Positions 32,568 through 42,375 of a stretch of 64,000 nt of DNA are shown in pieces; position 1 is the stretch's first letter, and the number at the start of each line of letters is the position of its first letter. Source of the DNA: Halodesulfovibrio marinisediminis DSM 17456 (GTDB lineage: Bacteria; Desulfobacterota; Desulfovibrionia; Desulfovibrionales; Desulfovibrionaceae); contig NZ_FSRG01000004.1 in assembly GCF_900129975.1 (NCBI RefSeq), positions 682,001 to 746,000 on the forward strand, written 5' to 3'. Below the pieces are notes generated by a model. The model ran no database searches. It was given only the letters and a program-made list of their open reading frames with translations, and had not been told where the DNA came from. The position numbers and the translations under genes were made by a program.

Positions 32568-33698
32568 TTACTCTTCTTCATAGTCATCTGGACATTCGTG
32601 TTGGTGTAAGAGCACTGCAAGTTCTTGTAAGCTGTTCGTGAGTGGTGAATCAGGGAATAGGTGGCAGTAGGGGGTCCCGTCGTTGATAGCAATGAAAGTT
32701 CCCTTTTGATCGTCCGGCAGGCATGTGATGCAGTCTACACCAATGGTTTTCTCCATTTCAAATTTTGAGAGCGTATTACCGGAAATACATCCGTTAAGTA
32801 CCAAGGACAGTTTGCAGAAGTTTTCAAAACCGCCTGCCGTGATGGTTTGTACAAAACGCTTGGCACTTCCCATACAAGGTTTTGTAGGCATTGTTATAAG
32901 CAGGCTGTCGTCAGCCATTTCCATTACTCTGTACAGACCGGCATCAACCCTGCTTCCCATATCAATAACAACTGTTCTAAAGGCATCTGCGGCGGCTATG
33001 ATCATGGCGGAAACTGTTTCTGGAACAACACTTCCTGTTCCCAAAGTCACTTCAGGCGCTACTAGTGCCAGTATTCCGCTACTGTGATGATACATGGCGC
33101 TTTTCATATATGATGCATTCATTAATTCAATTTCTTTTGCAGCATGCCTTCTGTCCCGTTTACATGGTGTGTTTAGAAAGGTTGCCACGTCTCCATACGG
33201 TCTGGAAAAATCAAGCAGACCGACTTGCTTGCCCTCTTTTGCAAAGCACGCTGCAAGGTTTACAGCAACAGAGGTTGTTCCTGAACCGCCTCGTGCACCC
33301 ATAACGGCAATTACTTTTGAACGATGAGCTTTGCTTGGATCGACAGCTCGGCTTGTAAGATAGTCTTCCAGTGCCCGTTGCAAAATAAGTTTGCTCACGG
33401 GATAGCTGAAGAAGTCCCGTGCTCCAGAAATAAGTGCTTCGTGCTTATTGCCTTCTGTGTATTGTGATGCACAAACATACACTGCACCGTAGTTGTGTTT
33501 TTTTGCCTCGATAATACGATCTTTAATTTCATTAGAATATGTTGTGCAGCCGATAACAAGAACTTCTGGCTTGGTAAGCTGAAGTGTGTTTATCAGATGT
33601 GTAAAGTGTATTTCACACAGCATATTATGTAGAGCACCTGCAATAGTCGGATCACTGGCTTCTAATTTTATGTATAGAGCTTCTTCAATTGTAGGCAT
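32568..33698 (-). CDS. CpaE/TadZ-like MinD-superfamily ATPase
   Basis: 376 residues. A receiver-like N-terminal domain (about 1-120, without a clear phospho-Asp) precedes a P-loop ATPase of the deviant Walker A type, GARGGSGTTSVAVNLA at about 133-148, with LLDFSRPYGD as the switch region and VVIDMGSR as Walker B. This is the build of CpaE/TadZ, which place Flp pilus machines at the pole. No tad or flp genes are nearby, so it may serve pili encoded elsewhere or another polar object. An acidic tail PDDYEEE ends the protein. It follows a small TM protein gene by 67 bases. Confidence 0.85.
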   Translation of the reverse strand: MPTIEEALYIKLEASDPTIAGALHNMLCEIHFTHLINTLQLTKPEVLVIGCTTYSNEIKDRIIEAKKHNYGAVYVCASQYTEGNKHEALISGARDFFSYPVSKLILQRALEDYLTSRAVDPSKAHRSKVIAVMGARGGSGTTSVAVNLAACFAKEGKQVGLLDFSRPYGDVATFLNTPCKRDRRHAAKEIELMNASYMKSAMYHHSSGILALVAPEVTLGTGSVVPETVSAMIIAAADAFRTVVIDMGSRVDAGLYRVMEMADDSLLITMPTKPCMGSAKRFVQTITAGGFENFCKLSLVLNGCISGNTLSKFEMEKTIGVDCITCLPDDQKGTFIAINDGTPYCHLFPDSPLTNSLQELAVLLHQHECPDDYEEE

Positions 33699-33765
33699 GA
33701 ATTCCTCCGCTTACTCCTATAGGCAAGTAAGTAATGCAATTTCAGCTATGTGAATGATCGTTTTT

Positions 33766-33933
33766 TTAATCTACGTTCTTTTCTTCAATACTTATTTTTT
33801 CTGCCTTAGGAATGTCGTTTGGTGTCGTGTCTACCAGAATACGCCATACGCCTATTGCAAACGTTATACAGATTATAACGAGCAAGATGTTTCGTACTGT
33901 ACGCGATTCAGAAACTTTAAGATCTTGAACCAT
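33766..33933 (-). CDS. 55-residue single-TM protein upstream of the cpaE-like gene
   Basis: Reading the minus strand gives MVQDLKVSESRTVRN, a membrane helix ILLVIICITFAIGVWRILV (about 16-34), and a charged tail rich in Lys and Glu ending in NVD. GGGGAA lies eight bases before ATG. Composition and codon use look genuine, and it is oriented with the cpaE-like gene 67 bases downstream, so the two may be co-transcribed. No known family; it could be a membrane anchor for the ATPase. Confidence 0.6.
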   Translation of the reverse strand: MVQDLKVSESRTVRNILLVIICITFAIGVWRILVDTTPNDIPKAEKISIEEKNVD

Positions 33934-34401
33934 TTATTATTCCCCAAAGTAAAATGGATATTGTTTTTATGCACGGTTGGTAAAGTGAGTGTCTTAGTTT
34001 CTCCACTAGCAGTGTAATATGTGAGTGCAGCAAGAACATATGATATTGAAAAAAGTATATTCTTATTGTGTAGATGCGTTTTGAATCTGTAGTGGCATTT
34101 ATGTATGTATATGATCATGCAAATGCCGTGTTGCTGTTTTGCTAATTTGTTTGCCTTTGTTTATTTTATCTAATAAAAAAAGTATGTTGTGAGTGTTTGT
34201 GGCAGGTTGAATGCTCAGCCAGTTTTTAATCTGTCGTATTGTCTTTTTTGTAAAAAGTTAAAGAAATAGCAATGTAAACCGATGGGGTATAGAAGAGGTT
34301 CCTTATAAAAAAGGAAATACGTGGGTGTTGTCGTGAAGAGTGTTCGGGCAAGCGTACGAGGGATGTACGCTTATACTCTTCCAAAAAGGGAGAAAGAAAT
34401 T
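33934..34401. other. Divergent intergenic region before the cytochrome gene
   Basis: AT-rich, no gene seen. Should hold the promoters of the small TM protein and the cytochrome-chemoreceptor operon. Confidence 0.45.
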
Positions 34402-34851
34402 ATGCAAAACCAGAGAGTCTTTCTTGTTGCTCTCGTATTGGTTCTGTGTGTGCCATGCATTGCTTTCGCAGCTAAGTTTGTGGGTTCGGCTGCATGTGGT
34501 GAATGTCATGAAGCAGAGCACAGTCGTTTTATGCAATACTCTAAAAAAGCAAAATCGTGGGAGAGTATTGTGGTTATGGCGCCAAAACTTACAAAGGCAG
34601 AGCAACAAGAGTGCTACGAATGTCATACGACAGGGTACAAGCAAGGGGGATTTGTTAGCTACGAAGAGACTCCGGAACTTTCAGATGTAGGGTGTGAAAC
34701 ATGTCATGGACCTGGTGCGGCACATGCTGAAGACGGCGATCCTGATTTAATCAAGCGTAAGCCTGATCCAAAAGATTGCACGGTATGCCATAGCGCTGCT
34801 CGTGTGAACGATTTTGGGTTTAAACCGCTTGTAAACAGTGGTGCACACTAG
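34402..34851 (+). CDS. Periplasmic tetraheme cytochrome c
   Basis: 149 residues. A signal peptide (about 1-24, MQNQRVFLVA then hydrophobic to AFAA) is followed by four CxxCH heme sites: CGECH (32-36), CYECH (71-75), CETCH (98-102) and CTVCH (126-130). The spacing and the GCETCHGPGAAHA motif recall the cytochrome c554 family. It should shuttle electrons in the periplasm. ATG 34402 is chosen for the signal peptide; the longer upstream frame lacks one. The stop is nine bases before the heme-containing chemoreceptor, so the two are one operon and the cytochrome may set the redox state of the receptor. Confidence 0.9.
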   Translation: MQNQRVFLVALVLVLCVPCIAFAAKFVGSAACGECHEAEHSRFMQYSKKAKSWESIVVMAPKLTKAEQQECYECHTTGYKQGGFVSYEETPELSDVGCETCHGPGAAHAEDGDPDLIKRKPDPKDCTVCHSAARVNDFGFKPLVNSGAH

Positions 34852-34860
34852 GAGGACATA

Positions 34861-36879
34861 ATGTCGATACGGACTTCGTTAGGTGCGAAGATTTCGCTCT
34901 TAATTACCTTTATTTCGTTTGTTGTGTTCGCCGTTCTGATAGGCACTTCCACCTATTTGCAGCATGATGGAATGCTGGAACAACTGAGTCAGTCTTTGAC
35001 GCAGACATCGCAACTGGTACAGGAAGCTATCGAGCGTCCGATGGTTGTCGGTAACGATGAAGGGACAACGGGAGAATTTGTTCGCCTCGGGAAAGAGTAT
35101 CCTGATATGAAAGTTCATCTTGCAGATTTTGCAGGTGAAGTCACATATTCAACACAAGAGGCTGACATTGATAAGCAGATAGCAGAACTATTACCTATTG
35201 ATGGTTTTGCGGATGTGTCAAAACGAGCATTAAAACAGCCTGTAAAAGAGAATCTGATTGTGAGCGGTGGCGACAGTCCTGTTTTTGTCAGAGTTATCTC
35301 AATTCCAAACGCGCCCTCCTGTAAGCACTGTCACGGTGCATCAAAACCAATTCTCGGACAGCTAGTTATTACGAAAGACATCTCAGGGGCTATGGATACA
35401 ATCGCGTTGCAAATGTATGAGAACATCGCGATTTCATTTGCCGGACTTCTTGTTCTCGTCCTGAGTGTTGTGTTCTTCATTCGTAAAGTAGTTATTCGTC
35501 CTATTGAACAGATTGCTTCTTCTTCAGATGCCATTAGTAATGGTGATTTTAACGCACATTTCTTGGTGAACAGTGAAGACGAGCTTGGTAATTTGTCTAA
35601 AAACCTTGGTGCAATGGTTGATAAGCTCAAGGTTGAACTTGGTTTCTCCAAGGGCGTTTTGCGCGGCATGACGGCACCTATTCTTATCTGTGATGTTGAC
35701 CGCAAGGTTACTTCGACAAACCAGCAAGCAATTGATTTGATGGGGATTGCTGGAACGCCGGTTGATTACAAGGGTGTTGCGGTCTCTGATTTTGTTGTTA
35801 ACGATCCATGTTGTGATCGCATTATTAGTGATGTGATGACATCGCACAGACCTTCTACCGGTAATGAAGGTGTCTTGGAAAACTTTGCAGGTGAAGAACT
35901 CACCCTTATTTTTGATGCCGCGCCTATCTATGATCTGGATGGCAAGATGCTTGGTGTGTTTGTGATGATTACAGACATGACGACCATGCGTAGGCAACAA
36001 AGCAGAGTTGAAGAACAGAACGAGAAGATTACTCAGGCCGCAAATTCTGCACGTGCCATTTCAGAACAGGTATCTTCTGCTTCTGAAGAGCTTGCGGCGC
36101 AGATACGACAGTCGAGTAACGGTGCTGATGAACAGCAGAAGCTTACAGGTGAATCCGCAAGTGCCATGACGCAGATGAATGCATCTGTTCTTGAGGTTGC
36201 CCGTAACGCATCGGATGCAGCCGAACTAGCAGCATCGACACAGGAAAAAGCTGTTGAAGGTGGTCAGGTTGTTGATCAGGCAGTGGAGAGAATTCATGCT
36301 GTTGCTGACCAAGCTCAGGCTTTGAAAGAAGAGATGACTGTACTCGGTCGTCGTGCAGATGGTATTGGTCAGATTATTACCGTGATTGAAGATATTGCAG
36401 ACCAGACAAACTTGCTTGCATTAAACGCCGCTATTGAAGCTGCTCGAGCAGGTGATGCGGGCCGCGGTTTTGCTGTTGTTGCGGATGAAGTGCGCAAACT
36501 TGCAGAAAAGACAATGAATGCTACTCGCGAAGTTGTTGAGTATGTAAGTGCAATTCAGACAAGCACACAGCAGAACGTTGAGGCTACAGAACGAGCTGTA
36601 GAGCTTGTGGATGATTCTACCGAGCTTGCAACCCGTTCTGGTGAGGCATTAAAATCAATTATGAAAATGGTTGAAGCAACTGCTGATCAGGTTCGTGCAA
36701 TTGCTACTGCATCAGAAGAGCAGTCTGCTGCAAGTGAACAGATTAATAGTTCTGTTACGGTAATTAATGACATCTCTGAACAGACAGCTGCTGCCATGAC
36801 AGAATCTACTGTAGCGGTAGAATCGGTTGCACAGCTTGCACAGGATTTGAATGGTATTATTGAGAATATGCGTTCCTAG
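34861..36879 (+). CDS. Methyl-accepting chemotaxis protein with c-type heme site (DcrA-like)
   Basis: 672 residues. TM1 (about 10-30), a periplasmic sensor (31 to about 185) with a heme-c motif CKHCH at 154-158, TM2 (about 188-208), HAMP (209-262), a PAS domain (about 265-375), then the long coiled-coil signalling domain with the conserved tip [22 protein letters not shown] quoted here by its first part only. A c-type heme in the periplasmic part is the feature of DcrA, the oxygen/redox receptor of Desulfovibrio vulgaris, so oxygen or redox taxis is the likely role. AGGAGG precedes ATG. The PAS domain has a Cys-Cys pair (NDPCCDR) that may add redox sensing. Confidence 0.92.
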   Translation: MSIRTSLGAKISLLITFISFVVFAVLIGTSTYLQHDGMLEQLSQSLTQTSQLVQEAIERPMVVGNDEGTTGEFVRLGKEYPDMKVHLADFAGEVTYSTQEADIDKQIAELLPIDGFADVSKRALKQPVKENLIVSGGDSPVFVRVISIPNAPSCKHCHGASKPILGQLVITKDISGAMDTIALQMYENIAISFAGLLVLVLSVVFFIRKVVIRPIEQIASSSDAISNGDFNAHFLVNSEDELGNLSKNLGAMVDKLKVELGFSKGVLRGMTAPILICDVDRKVTSTNQQAIDLMGIAGTPVDYKGVAVSDFVVNDPCCDRIISDVMTSHRPSTGNEGVLENFAGEELTLIFDAAPIYDLDGKMLGVFVMITDMTTMRRQQSRVEEQNEKITQAANSARAISEQVSSASEELAAQIRQSSNGADEQQKLTGESASAMTQMNASVLEVARNASDAAELAASTQEKAVEGGQVVDQAVERIHAVADQAQALKEEMTVLGRRADGIGQIITVIEDIADQTNLLALNAAIEAARAGDAGRGFAVVADEVRKLAEKTMNATREVVEYVSAIQTSTQQNVEATERAVELVDDSTELATRSGEALKSIMKMVEATADQVRAIATASEEQSAASEQINSSVTVINDISEQTAAAMTESTVAVESVAQLAQDLNGIIENMRS

Positions 36880-36915
36880 GCTGAGCTAGCTATAGCAATT
36901 GTATAGGAAAAGAAG

Positions 36916-36948
36916 AAAGGGCAGAGCAATGACTCTGCCCTTTTTTTG
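36916..36948 (+). terminator. Terminator of the cytochrome-chemoreceptor operon
   Basis: AGGGCAGAG (36918-36926) pairs with CTCTGCCCT (36933-36941), followed by seven T. Confidence 0.9.
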
Positions 36949-37042
36949 TCTTATGTAGTTAGCTTCTATCGTTAATCATTCATTGATATTGTTTGATCAA
37001 GCTGTAGGAAGAAGAACTTTTCTGTGTACTCAAGGTGAAATG

Positions 37043-37074
37043 AAAAAGGATGAAGCAGATGCTTCATCCTTTTT
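37043..37074 (-). terminator. Terminator of the 132-residue gene
   Basis: AAAAAGGATGAAGC pairs with GCTTCATCCTTTTT around AGAT; symmetrical, so active on both strands. Confidence 0.85.
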
Positions 37075-37185
37075 CCGTGATTTCTTTTGGTAGACCGCTA
37101 ATAGGTGCTTTGTTTGTTTTGGGATGCAGGGGGTACCTACCCCTGTTTGTTAAGGTCCGGCTGACAAACTTACCTTAGCGAAATG

Positions 37186-37584
37186 TTAGAATGCCTTTGA
37201 CGCAACAGGTCTGCTGGCTGGTTGCTTGAAAGCAGATCCCCCTTTCTGATTGTTGAGAATTGCTTGAAATGCTTGATCCCGTTTGGCAGCTCTGTTGATG
37301 AATTCGTCAGCGATTTTTGTAGGTCCGTTGCATTCGTTTACGAGGTAGTGTTGCAGGTGTTCAGCTTTGGAGAAACTGAGTGCCCCGTGCAGGGTGCGTC
37401 TGCTAGGATAGTTGATATGGAATGTTGAAGAGAGGATGAATTTACCGATTGAGGTTTTGTACAGCTTCAGCTCCCACCAGTTTGGTGTCACGCCCATCAA
37501 TTCTCTGTCATCAAGGCTCACAAGCAATTCACCTGTAAATACTAGGTCTTCTTTGCCATTTCTTTTCAAGGAAACTGTTTGCAT
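37186..37584 (-). CDS. Uncharacterised 132-residue protein
   Basis: A soluble protein with alternating beta strands (VSLKRNGKEDLVFTGELLVSL; then ELKLYKTSIGKFILSSTFHI) followed by a helical part (FSKAEHLQHYLVNECNGP) and a basic, Pro-containing tail. The layout faintly recalls small EXLDI-type proteins, but I would not assign a family. ATG 37584 has AGGAG seven bases upstream; the longer frame to 37992 reads through hairpins and is not coding. It stands between a terminator and the riboswitch region, 500 bases downstream of the latter with two terminators in between, so it is unlikely to be the riboswitch target. Confidence 0.75.
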   Translation of the reverse strand: MQTVSLKRNGKEDLVFTGELLVSLDDRELMGVTPNWWELKLYKTSIGKFILSSTFHINYPSRRTLHGALSFSKAEHLQHYLVNECNGPTKIADEFINRAAKRDQAFQAILNNQKGGSAFKQPASRPVASKAF

Positions 37585-37679
37585 AGTAAGCTCCTGTGAA
37601 GATAATTTTTTATATTGGGTGCAGTGTAACGGCAGAAAAAATTGATAAAAACAAAACGCTATTAATAGCTTCAGATAGT

Positions 37680-37725
37680 GCCATAAAAAAAGAGTACTAT
37701 GAAAGTGTAGTGCTTTTTTTATGGC
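37680..37725. repeat. 13-base perfect inverted repeat, AT-rich
   Basis: GCCATAAAAAAAG (37680-37692) and CTTTTTTTATGGC (37713-37725) enclose a 20-base loop that itself pairs partly. May be a two-way terminator or the end of a small mobile repeat. Confidence 0.6.
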
Positions 37726-37827
37726 GGGGTAGCAATGATAATGTTTGTTGCACTGCAAGATACCAAATAAAGGGGGGAGGAGTGTGGCGAAGAAGGGAAG
37801 AAAATATGAAGGAAAAAAAGCGGATGT

Positions 37828-37870
37828 TATAAAAATGCAGATGCGCCGGAACTTACAGCTCCGGCGCATC
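37828..37870 (-). terminator. Strong hairpin terminator downstream of the riboswitch
   Basis: GATGCGCCGGA (37840-37850) pairs with TCCGGCGCATC (37860-37870); TGCATTTTTATAA follows on the minus strand. Confidence 0.8.
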
Positions 37871-37990
37871 GCAACCACAACAACAAACCAGTCAGGAGGG
37901 GAATCTATATTCCCCCATATATGTATCGCACATAGGCGATTACAAACGTAATCAAATGCTCCCAGTTTGCAGGCTGATATGCATAGAAAC

Positions 37991-38013
37991 AAAAAAAGCC
38001 CGCATTAGCGGTG
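37991..38013 (-). terminator. Short hairpin with T-run directly after the glycine riboswitch
   Basis: On the minus strand CCGC-TAAT-GCGG is followed by GC and seven T (37997-37991), about 75 bases after the second aptamer, the place for an expression platform. Confidence 0.6.
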
Positions 38014-38087
38014 CCTAAATAAGAAACACGGGGCGACTGGAAAGAGGGAAAGAGGACGCAAGAAAACGCAATAATGGTTTTATGGGT

Positions 38088-38276
38088 CCACTCTGTCCTT
38101 TTACCTGAGAGTTTCACTGCACTGGGAAAGCAGTTTGCTCCTTCGGTGCTCCTTGCGGAGTCTCTCCAGAGGCTCGTCCGAGCAGCAGTCCTTTTGCCTG
38201 AAAGAGTTACATCTTCGGCGCCGTTTCTTTTTTTGGGGAAAAAAAGACGGTCTCTCCTGCTACCTTCAACCGAGAT
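38088..38276 (-). ncRNA. Tandem glycine riboswitch
   Basis: Two glycine aptamers lie in a row on the minus strand. The first (about 38276-38166) has GGAGAGACCG, GGCGCCGAAG and CTTTCAGGCAAAAGGAC. The second (about 38165-38088) has GGAGCACCGAAGGAGCAA and CTCTCAGGTAAAAGGACAG. These are the conserved core pieces of the class. The usual targets, gcv genes or a glycine/alanine symporter, are not downstream on this strand: only short hairpins and an unknown gene 500 bases away. Confidence 0.9.
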
Positions 38277-38397
38277 CCATATGTTGAGGCAGATTTCTGT
38301 TTATCGTGAGCAGATATAAAACGCAATAAAAAATACACCGCAGCGGTTGAATTTCTTATATTACTTAGGAAAAAAAATAATTTTCACATATATGGAA

Positions 38398-38440
38398 TAA
38401 AAAAACGCCCTGTACATGGTGAACAGGACGTATTTTATTA
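38398..38440 (-). terminator. Terminator of tgt
   Basis: AAAACGCCCTGT pairs with ACAGGACGTATTTT allowing one mismatch and one bulge; T-rich on the minus strand. Confidence 0.7.
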
Positions 38441-38478
38441 TGTTTTTTGCAGCGTAACTGCAATGTATCGCTTTGTAG

Positions 38479-39651
<1,173 letters not shown>

Positions 39652-39690
39652 TCAAAAATTGGAGCCTAGTTTTTAATATAACAGACTGAA

Positions 39691-39733
39691 ATGCAAAAGG
39701 CTGCTTCTGGTTATAGAAATCAGAAGCAGCCTT
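39691..39733 (-). terminator. Terminator of the slipin-NfeD operon
   Basis: AAGGCTGCTTCTG (39697-39709) pairs with CAGAAGCAGCCTT (39721-39733); short T-run on the minus strand. Confidence 0.75.
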
Positions 39734-39754
39734 AAGAAGGTAGGAGGACAAACG

Positions 39755-40678
39755 TTATTTTTGGAGTTTAACGTTGTTTAAAATTTCAGTGGCAGAAGCG
39801 ACCATGCCGCCTACGTTTGCCATGTCGGCCGGAACGATCATGGTATTTGATTTCTCAGCCATTTTACCGAACTCGTTAATGAACTGTTCTGCAATTTTCA
39901 GCTTAGCAGCTTCAGCACCGCCCGGTGCAGCCATAGCATCTGCAATCATGGTTATACCTTTTGCAGTAGCTTCTGCAATAAGCATGATTTCTTCAGCTTG
40001 ACCGGCTGCTTCGTTAATTTTTTTCTGCTTTTCACCTTCAGAAAGTTCAATTGCTTCCTGTTTTAAGCCTTCTGCACGGTTGATACGGGACTGTCTGTCG
40101 CCTTCAGAACTTGCGATTTCTGCACGTTTTTCGCGTTCAGCTTTCATTTGTTGTTCCATGGCATGCATTACAGTTTCAGGAGGTGTGATGTCCTGAATTT
40201 CGTAGCGCATAACTTTGATGCCCCATTCGCGTGCAGCTTCGTCAATAGCACTCACAACCGCGGCGTTGATGCTGTCACGTTCTTCAAAGGTTTTATCAAG
40301 GCTGATTTTACCGATAGCAGAGCGCAGGGAAGTTTGTGCCAATTGACCTGCCGCAAGGTAGTAGTCGTTTACGCCGTAGCAGGATTTCATAACATCTTGT
40401 ACCTGAATGTAGAGGACACCGTCGATTTCAACCACAACGTTGTCGCTGGTAATGCAGGACTGAGATGGGATGTTTAAGATCTCTTCTTTGGTAGAGCGGC
40501 GGTAGGCTACCTTGTCTACAAAAGGAATGAGGATATGCAGACCGGCTTCAAGGGTTTTGGAGTACTTACCTAATCGTTCAATAACGTAGGAGCTTCTTTG
40601 TGGCACGACAACAGCCGTTTTAATCAGCGTAATGAGAACAAGAACGGCGATAACAATAGAGGTGATAAGACTGGTCAT
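39755..40678 (-). CDS. SPFH/stomatin-like membrane protein (slipin/QmcA type)
   Basis: 307 residues. One N-terminal TM helix (about 3-22), then an SPFH/band-7 domain (about 25-180; VVVPQRSSYVIERLGKY, YYLAAGQLAQTSLR) and a coiled coil rich in Glu, Ala and Lys, ending in a helical tail. Such proteins oligomerise and organise membrane microdomains or FtsH-type proteases. ATG 40678 has AAGGA six bases upstream. It is one base after the NfeD stop; slipin and NfeD genes are paired in most bacteria and their products act together. Confidence 0.93.
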   Translation of the reverse strand: MTSLITSIVIAVLVLITLIKTAVVVPQRSSYVIERLGKYSKTLEAGLHILIPFVDKVAYRRSTKEEILNIPSQSCITSDNVVVEIDGVLYIQVQDVMKSCYGVNDYYLAAGQLAQTSLRSAIGKISLDKTFEERDSINAAVVSAIDEAAREWGIKVMRYEIQDITPPETVMHAMEQQMKAEREKRAEIASSEGDRQSRINRAEGLKQEAIELSEGEKQKKINEAAGQAEEIMLIAEATAKGITMIADAMAAPGGAEAAKLKIAEQFINEFGKMAEKSNTMIVPADMANVGGMVASATEILNNVKLQK

Positions 40679-40679
40679 G

Positions 40680-41138
40680 TTAATCCTTTTTAACAATGAA
40701 AGTATTGGGGTCAGATTCTTTGCGGGCGAGAATGGTTACAGTAGAACCGGAAGGAATAGCTTCGTCTGCCTCGGCGTTCCAGAATGTACCCTGATATTTT
40801 ACGCGTCCGCTGATCGTGCTTGAAATTGATTCAACAACGATTGCGGTTGCGTTTATAGCTGCATCTTTGAAGACTTCATCATCAGAAGAAGTCTGACCAA
40901 ATATCTTTGGCATTTGTTTTCGCAGAAGAGTTAACAATGCAACAGAAGCACAGAAAAATGTTACAACTTGGAAGGTCAGAGACTGATCCAGCAATGCTGC
41001 ACAGCCTGCAAACAAGGCTCCGGCTGAAAAGAAAATAATAATGAAGGTTGGCGTAAATATTTCAATAAGAAAGAAGGCAACTGCTAACGCAAACCAGCCC
41101 AGCCAGAGAAAATTGACATCAAAATCCATGGTAAACAT
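40680..41138 (-). CDS. NfeD-family membrane protein (short form)
   Basis: 152 residues. Two or three TM segments (about 10-30 and 33-75) precede a C-terminal OB-fold-like NfeD domain (about 85-150, GRVKYQGTFWNAEADEAIPSG quoted in part: GRVKYQGTFWNA). This is the short form without the ClpP-like protease. Gene pairs with the SPFH protein downstream. ATG 41138 has GGAG ten bases upstream; an ATG at 41129 is an alternative. Confidence 0.9.
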   Translation of the reverse strand: MFTMDFDVNFLWLGWFALAVAFFLIEIFTPTFIIIFFSAGALFAGCAALLDQSLTFQVVTFFCASVALLTLLRKQMPKIFGQTSSDDEVFKDAAINATAIVVESISSTISGRVKYQGTFWNAEADEAIPSGSTVTILARKESDPNTFIVKKD

Positions 41139-41264
41139 TAAATGAATACTCCATATTGCATGCTATATCTCCTTATGCGTAGGTGGAGACGAGTATCATT
41201 TGCAGTTGATCGAGTAAACGGAAATATACTGTTAATAATTACAAAAAAGAAAAAAGAACATATA

Positions 41265-41302
41265 AAAGAGCACATGTAATAGTTATATTACGTGTGCTCT
41301 TT
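41265..41302 (-). terminator. Terminator downstream of the AsmA-like gene
   Basis: AAAGAGCACATGTAAT (41265-41280) pairs with ATTACGTGTGCTCTTT (41287-41302) with one mismatch; the minus strand continues T-rich. Confidence 0.8.
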
Positions 41303-41416
41303 GTTTGGGGTGTCTTTTATTATTAAAAATTTGAAGATTATTGCTTTAATAAGAGTGCTGCTCTCGTTTTGTTATAATAAAAAAATATTCATAAAATAGT
41401 TTGTTGTTCAAAATTT

Positions 41417-42109
41417 TTATCTATCTTTATAGCGAAAATGAGTGTCCATAATAGCGTACTCAACATTATGCTCGATTTTAGTAAGGATTTGTTCAAGGGC
41501 TACTAAAAATGGAACACCGTTTTCCGCTTCTCCTATATCAGTAAAATGCATGTCATCCATTATTACACTGAAGTTGGCTTTTTGCGGTTTAGGCATAGAG
41601 CCGCTAACAGAAGGGGTAATGACGTGTACATTCTTAATGATATATCGGTTTCCGATAACTTTCTTGTAGTCAATGTCTTTTGACGGATTAGGCGGAAATT
41701 CACGTGGTTCTGGAAGTTTGTTTCGTAAGTTTTGGAGCAGGATATCAAAGTTGTTTTCTTTGCGATTGGTTATATGCGAGATATCCATTGCTTTAATCGT
41801 AAGGTTATCAATGATGATGGTTCCAGTGCCAATGGATGATGGGAGCATGTTTATATCTATTTCCCCTATTTGGATGCAGTGCCCGCGGGGGAATCCGACA
41901 GGATTGGCAAGGTATACATTGTGGATGGTCCCATATCCGGAAAGAGTGGACAGTTTGGCATCCTCAAGCTGCACTCGAGTGCCCATGACTTTAGGCCCTA
42001 TGTAATGTGCTGTTTTTTTTAGGATTGGATTTATGGAAACCGTTGTGTACGAGCTAATTCCGAATGCTATTACGCCGGAAAGCAGCATTAATAAGAAAAT
42101 CTTTTTCAT
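41417..42109 (-). CDS. AsmA-like envelope protein
   Basis: 230 residues. An N-terminal signal anchor (about 1-22) is followed by a region in the style of AsmA N-termini: the KVMGTRVQLEDAKLSTLSG strand pair, then GTIHNVYLANPVGFPRG and IGTGTIIIDNLTIKAMDISH. AsmA-type proteins lie in the periplasm and bridge membranes for lipid traffic; this one is short, holding only the first repeat-like unit. Single gene, ATG 42109, closed by a terminator. Confidence 0.75.
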   Translation of the reverse strand: MKKIFLLMLLSGVIAFGISSYTTVSINPILKKTAHYIGPKVMGTRVQLEDAKLSTLSGYGTIHNVYLANPVGFPRGHCIQIGEIDINMLPSSIGTGTIIIDNLTIKAMDISHITNRKENNFDILLQNLRNKLPEPREFPPNPSKDIDYKKVIGNRYIIKNVHVITPSVSGSMPKPQKANFSVIMDDMHFTDIGEAENGVPFLVALEQILTKIEHNVEYAIMDTHFRYKDR

Positions 42110-42276
42110 GGAAAGAGACTCCTTGCCAGGTGTGTGTCGATCTCAACTGTAACGATAGAATTATGAGAGTCTTGCAGCAAGGATTAAAGAAAAGAATACC
42201 CCGTCTACTGAAGTGTTGATGGCTACACTTCATAACAGTTTGAATGTGTTACAATGAGTTTTAATCGTTACAACAT

Positions 42277-42319
42277 AAAAAAGCTCATTCTGTTGGATGG
42301 TTACAACAGAATGAGCTTT
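42277..42319 (-). terminator. Terminator of the BPL_N-domain gene
   Basis: AAAGCTCATTCTGTTG (42280-42295) pairs perfectly with CAACAGAATGAGCTTT (42304-42319); T-run on the minus strand. Confidence 0.9.
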
Positions 42320-42375
42320 GCTGTTTACGCTGTAGTAAAATACGCTTGATGCTTTTTATGCGTATTTATAGATTT

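Noticed and set aside
37585-37992. N-terminal extension of the 132-residue protein
   Set aside because: Crosses a terminator and the 37680 inverted repeat; AGGAG at 37584 marks the real start.
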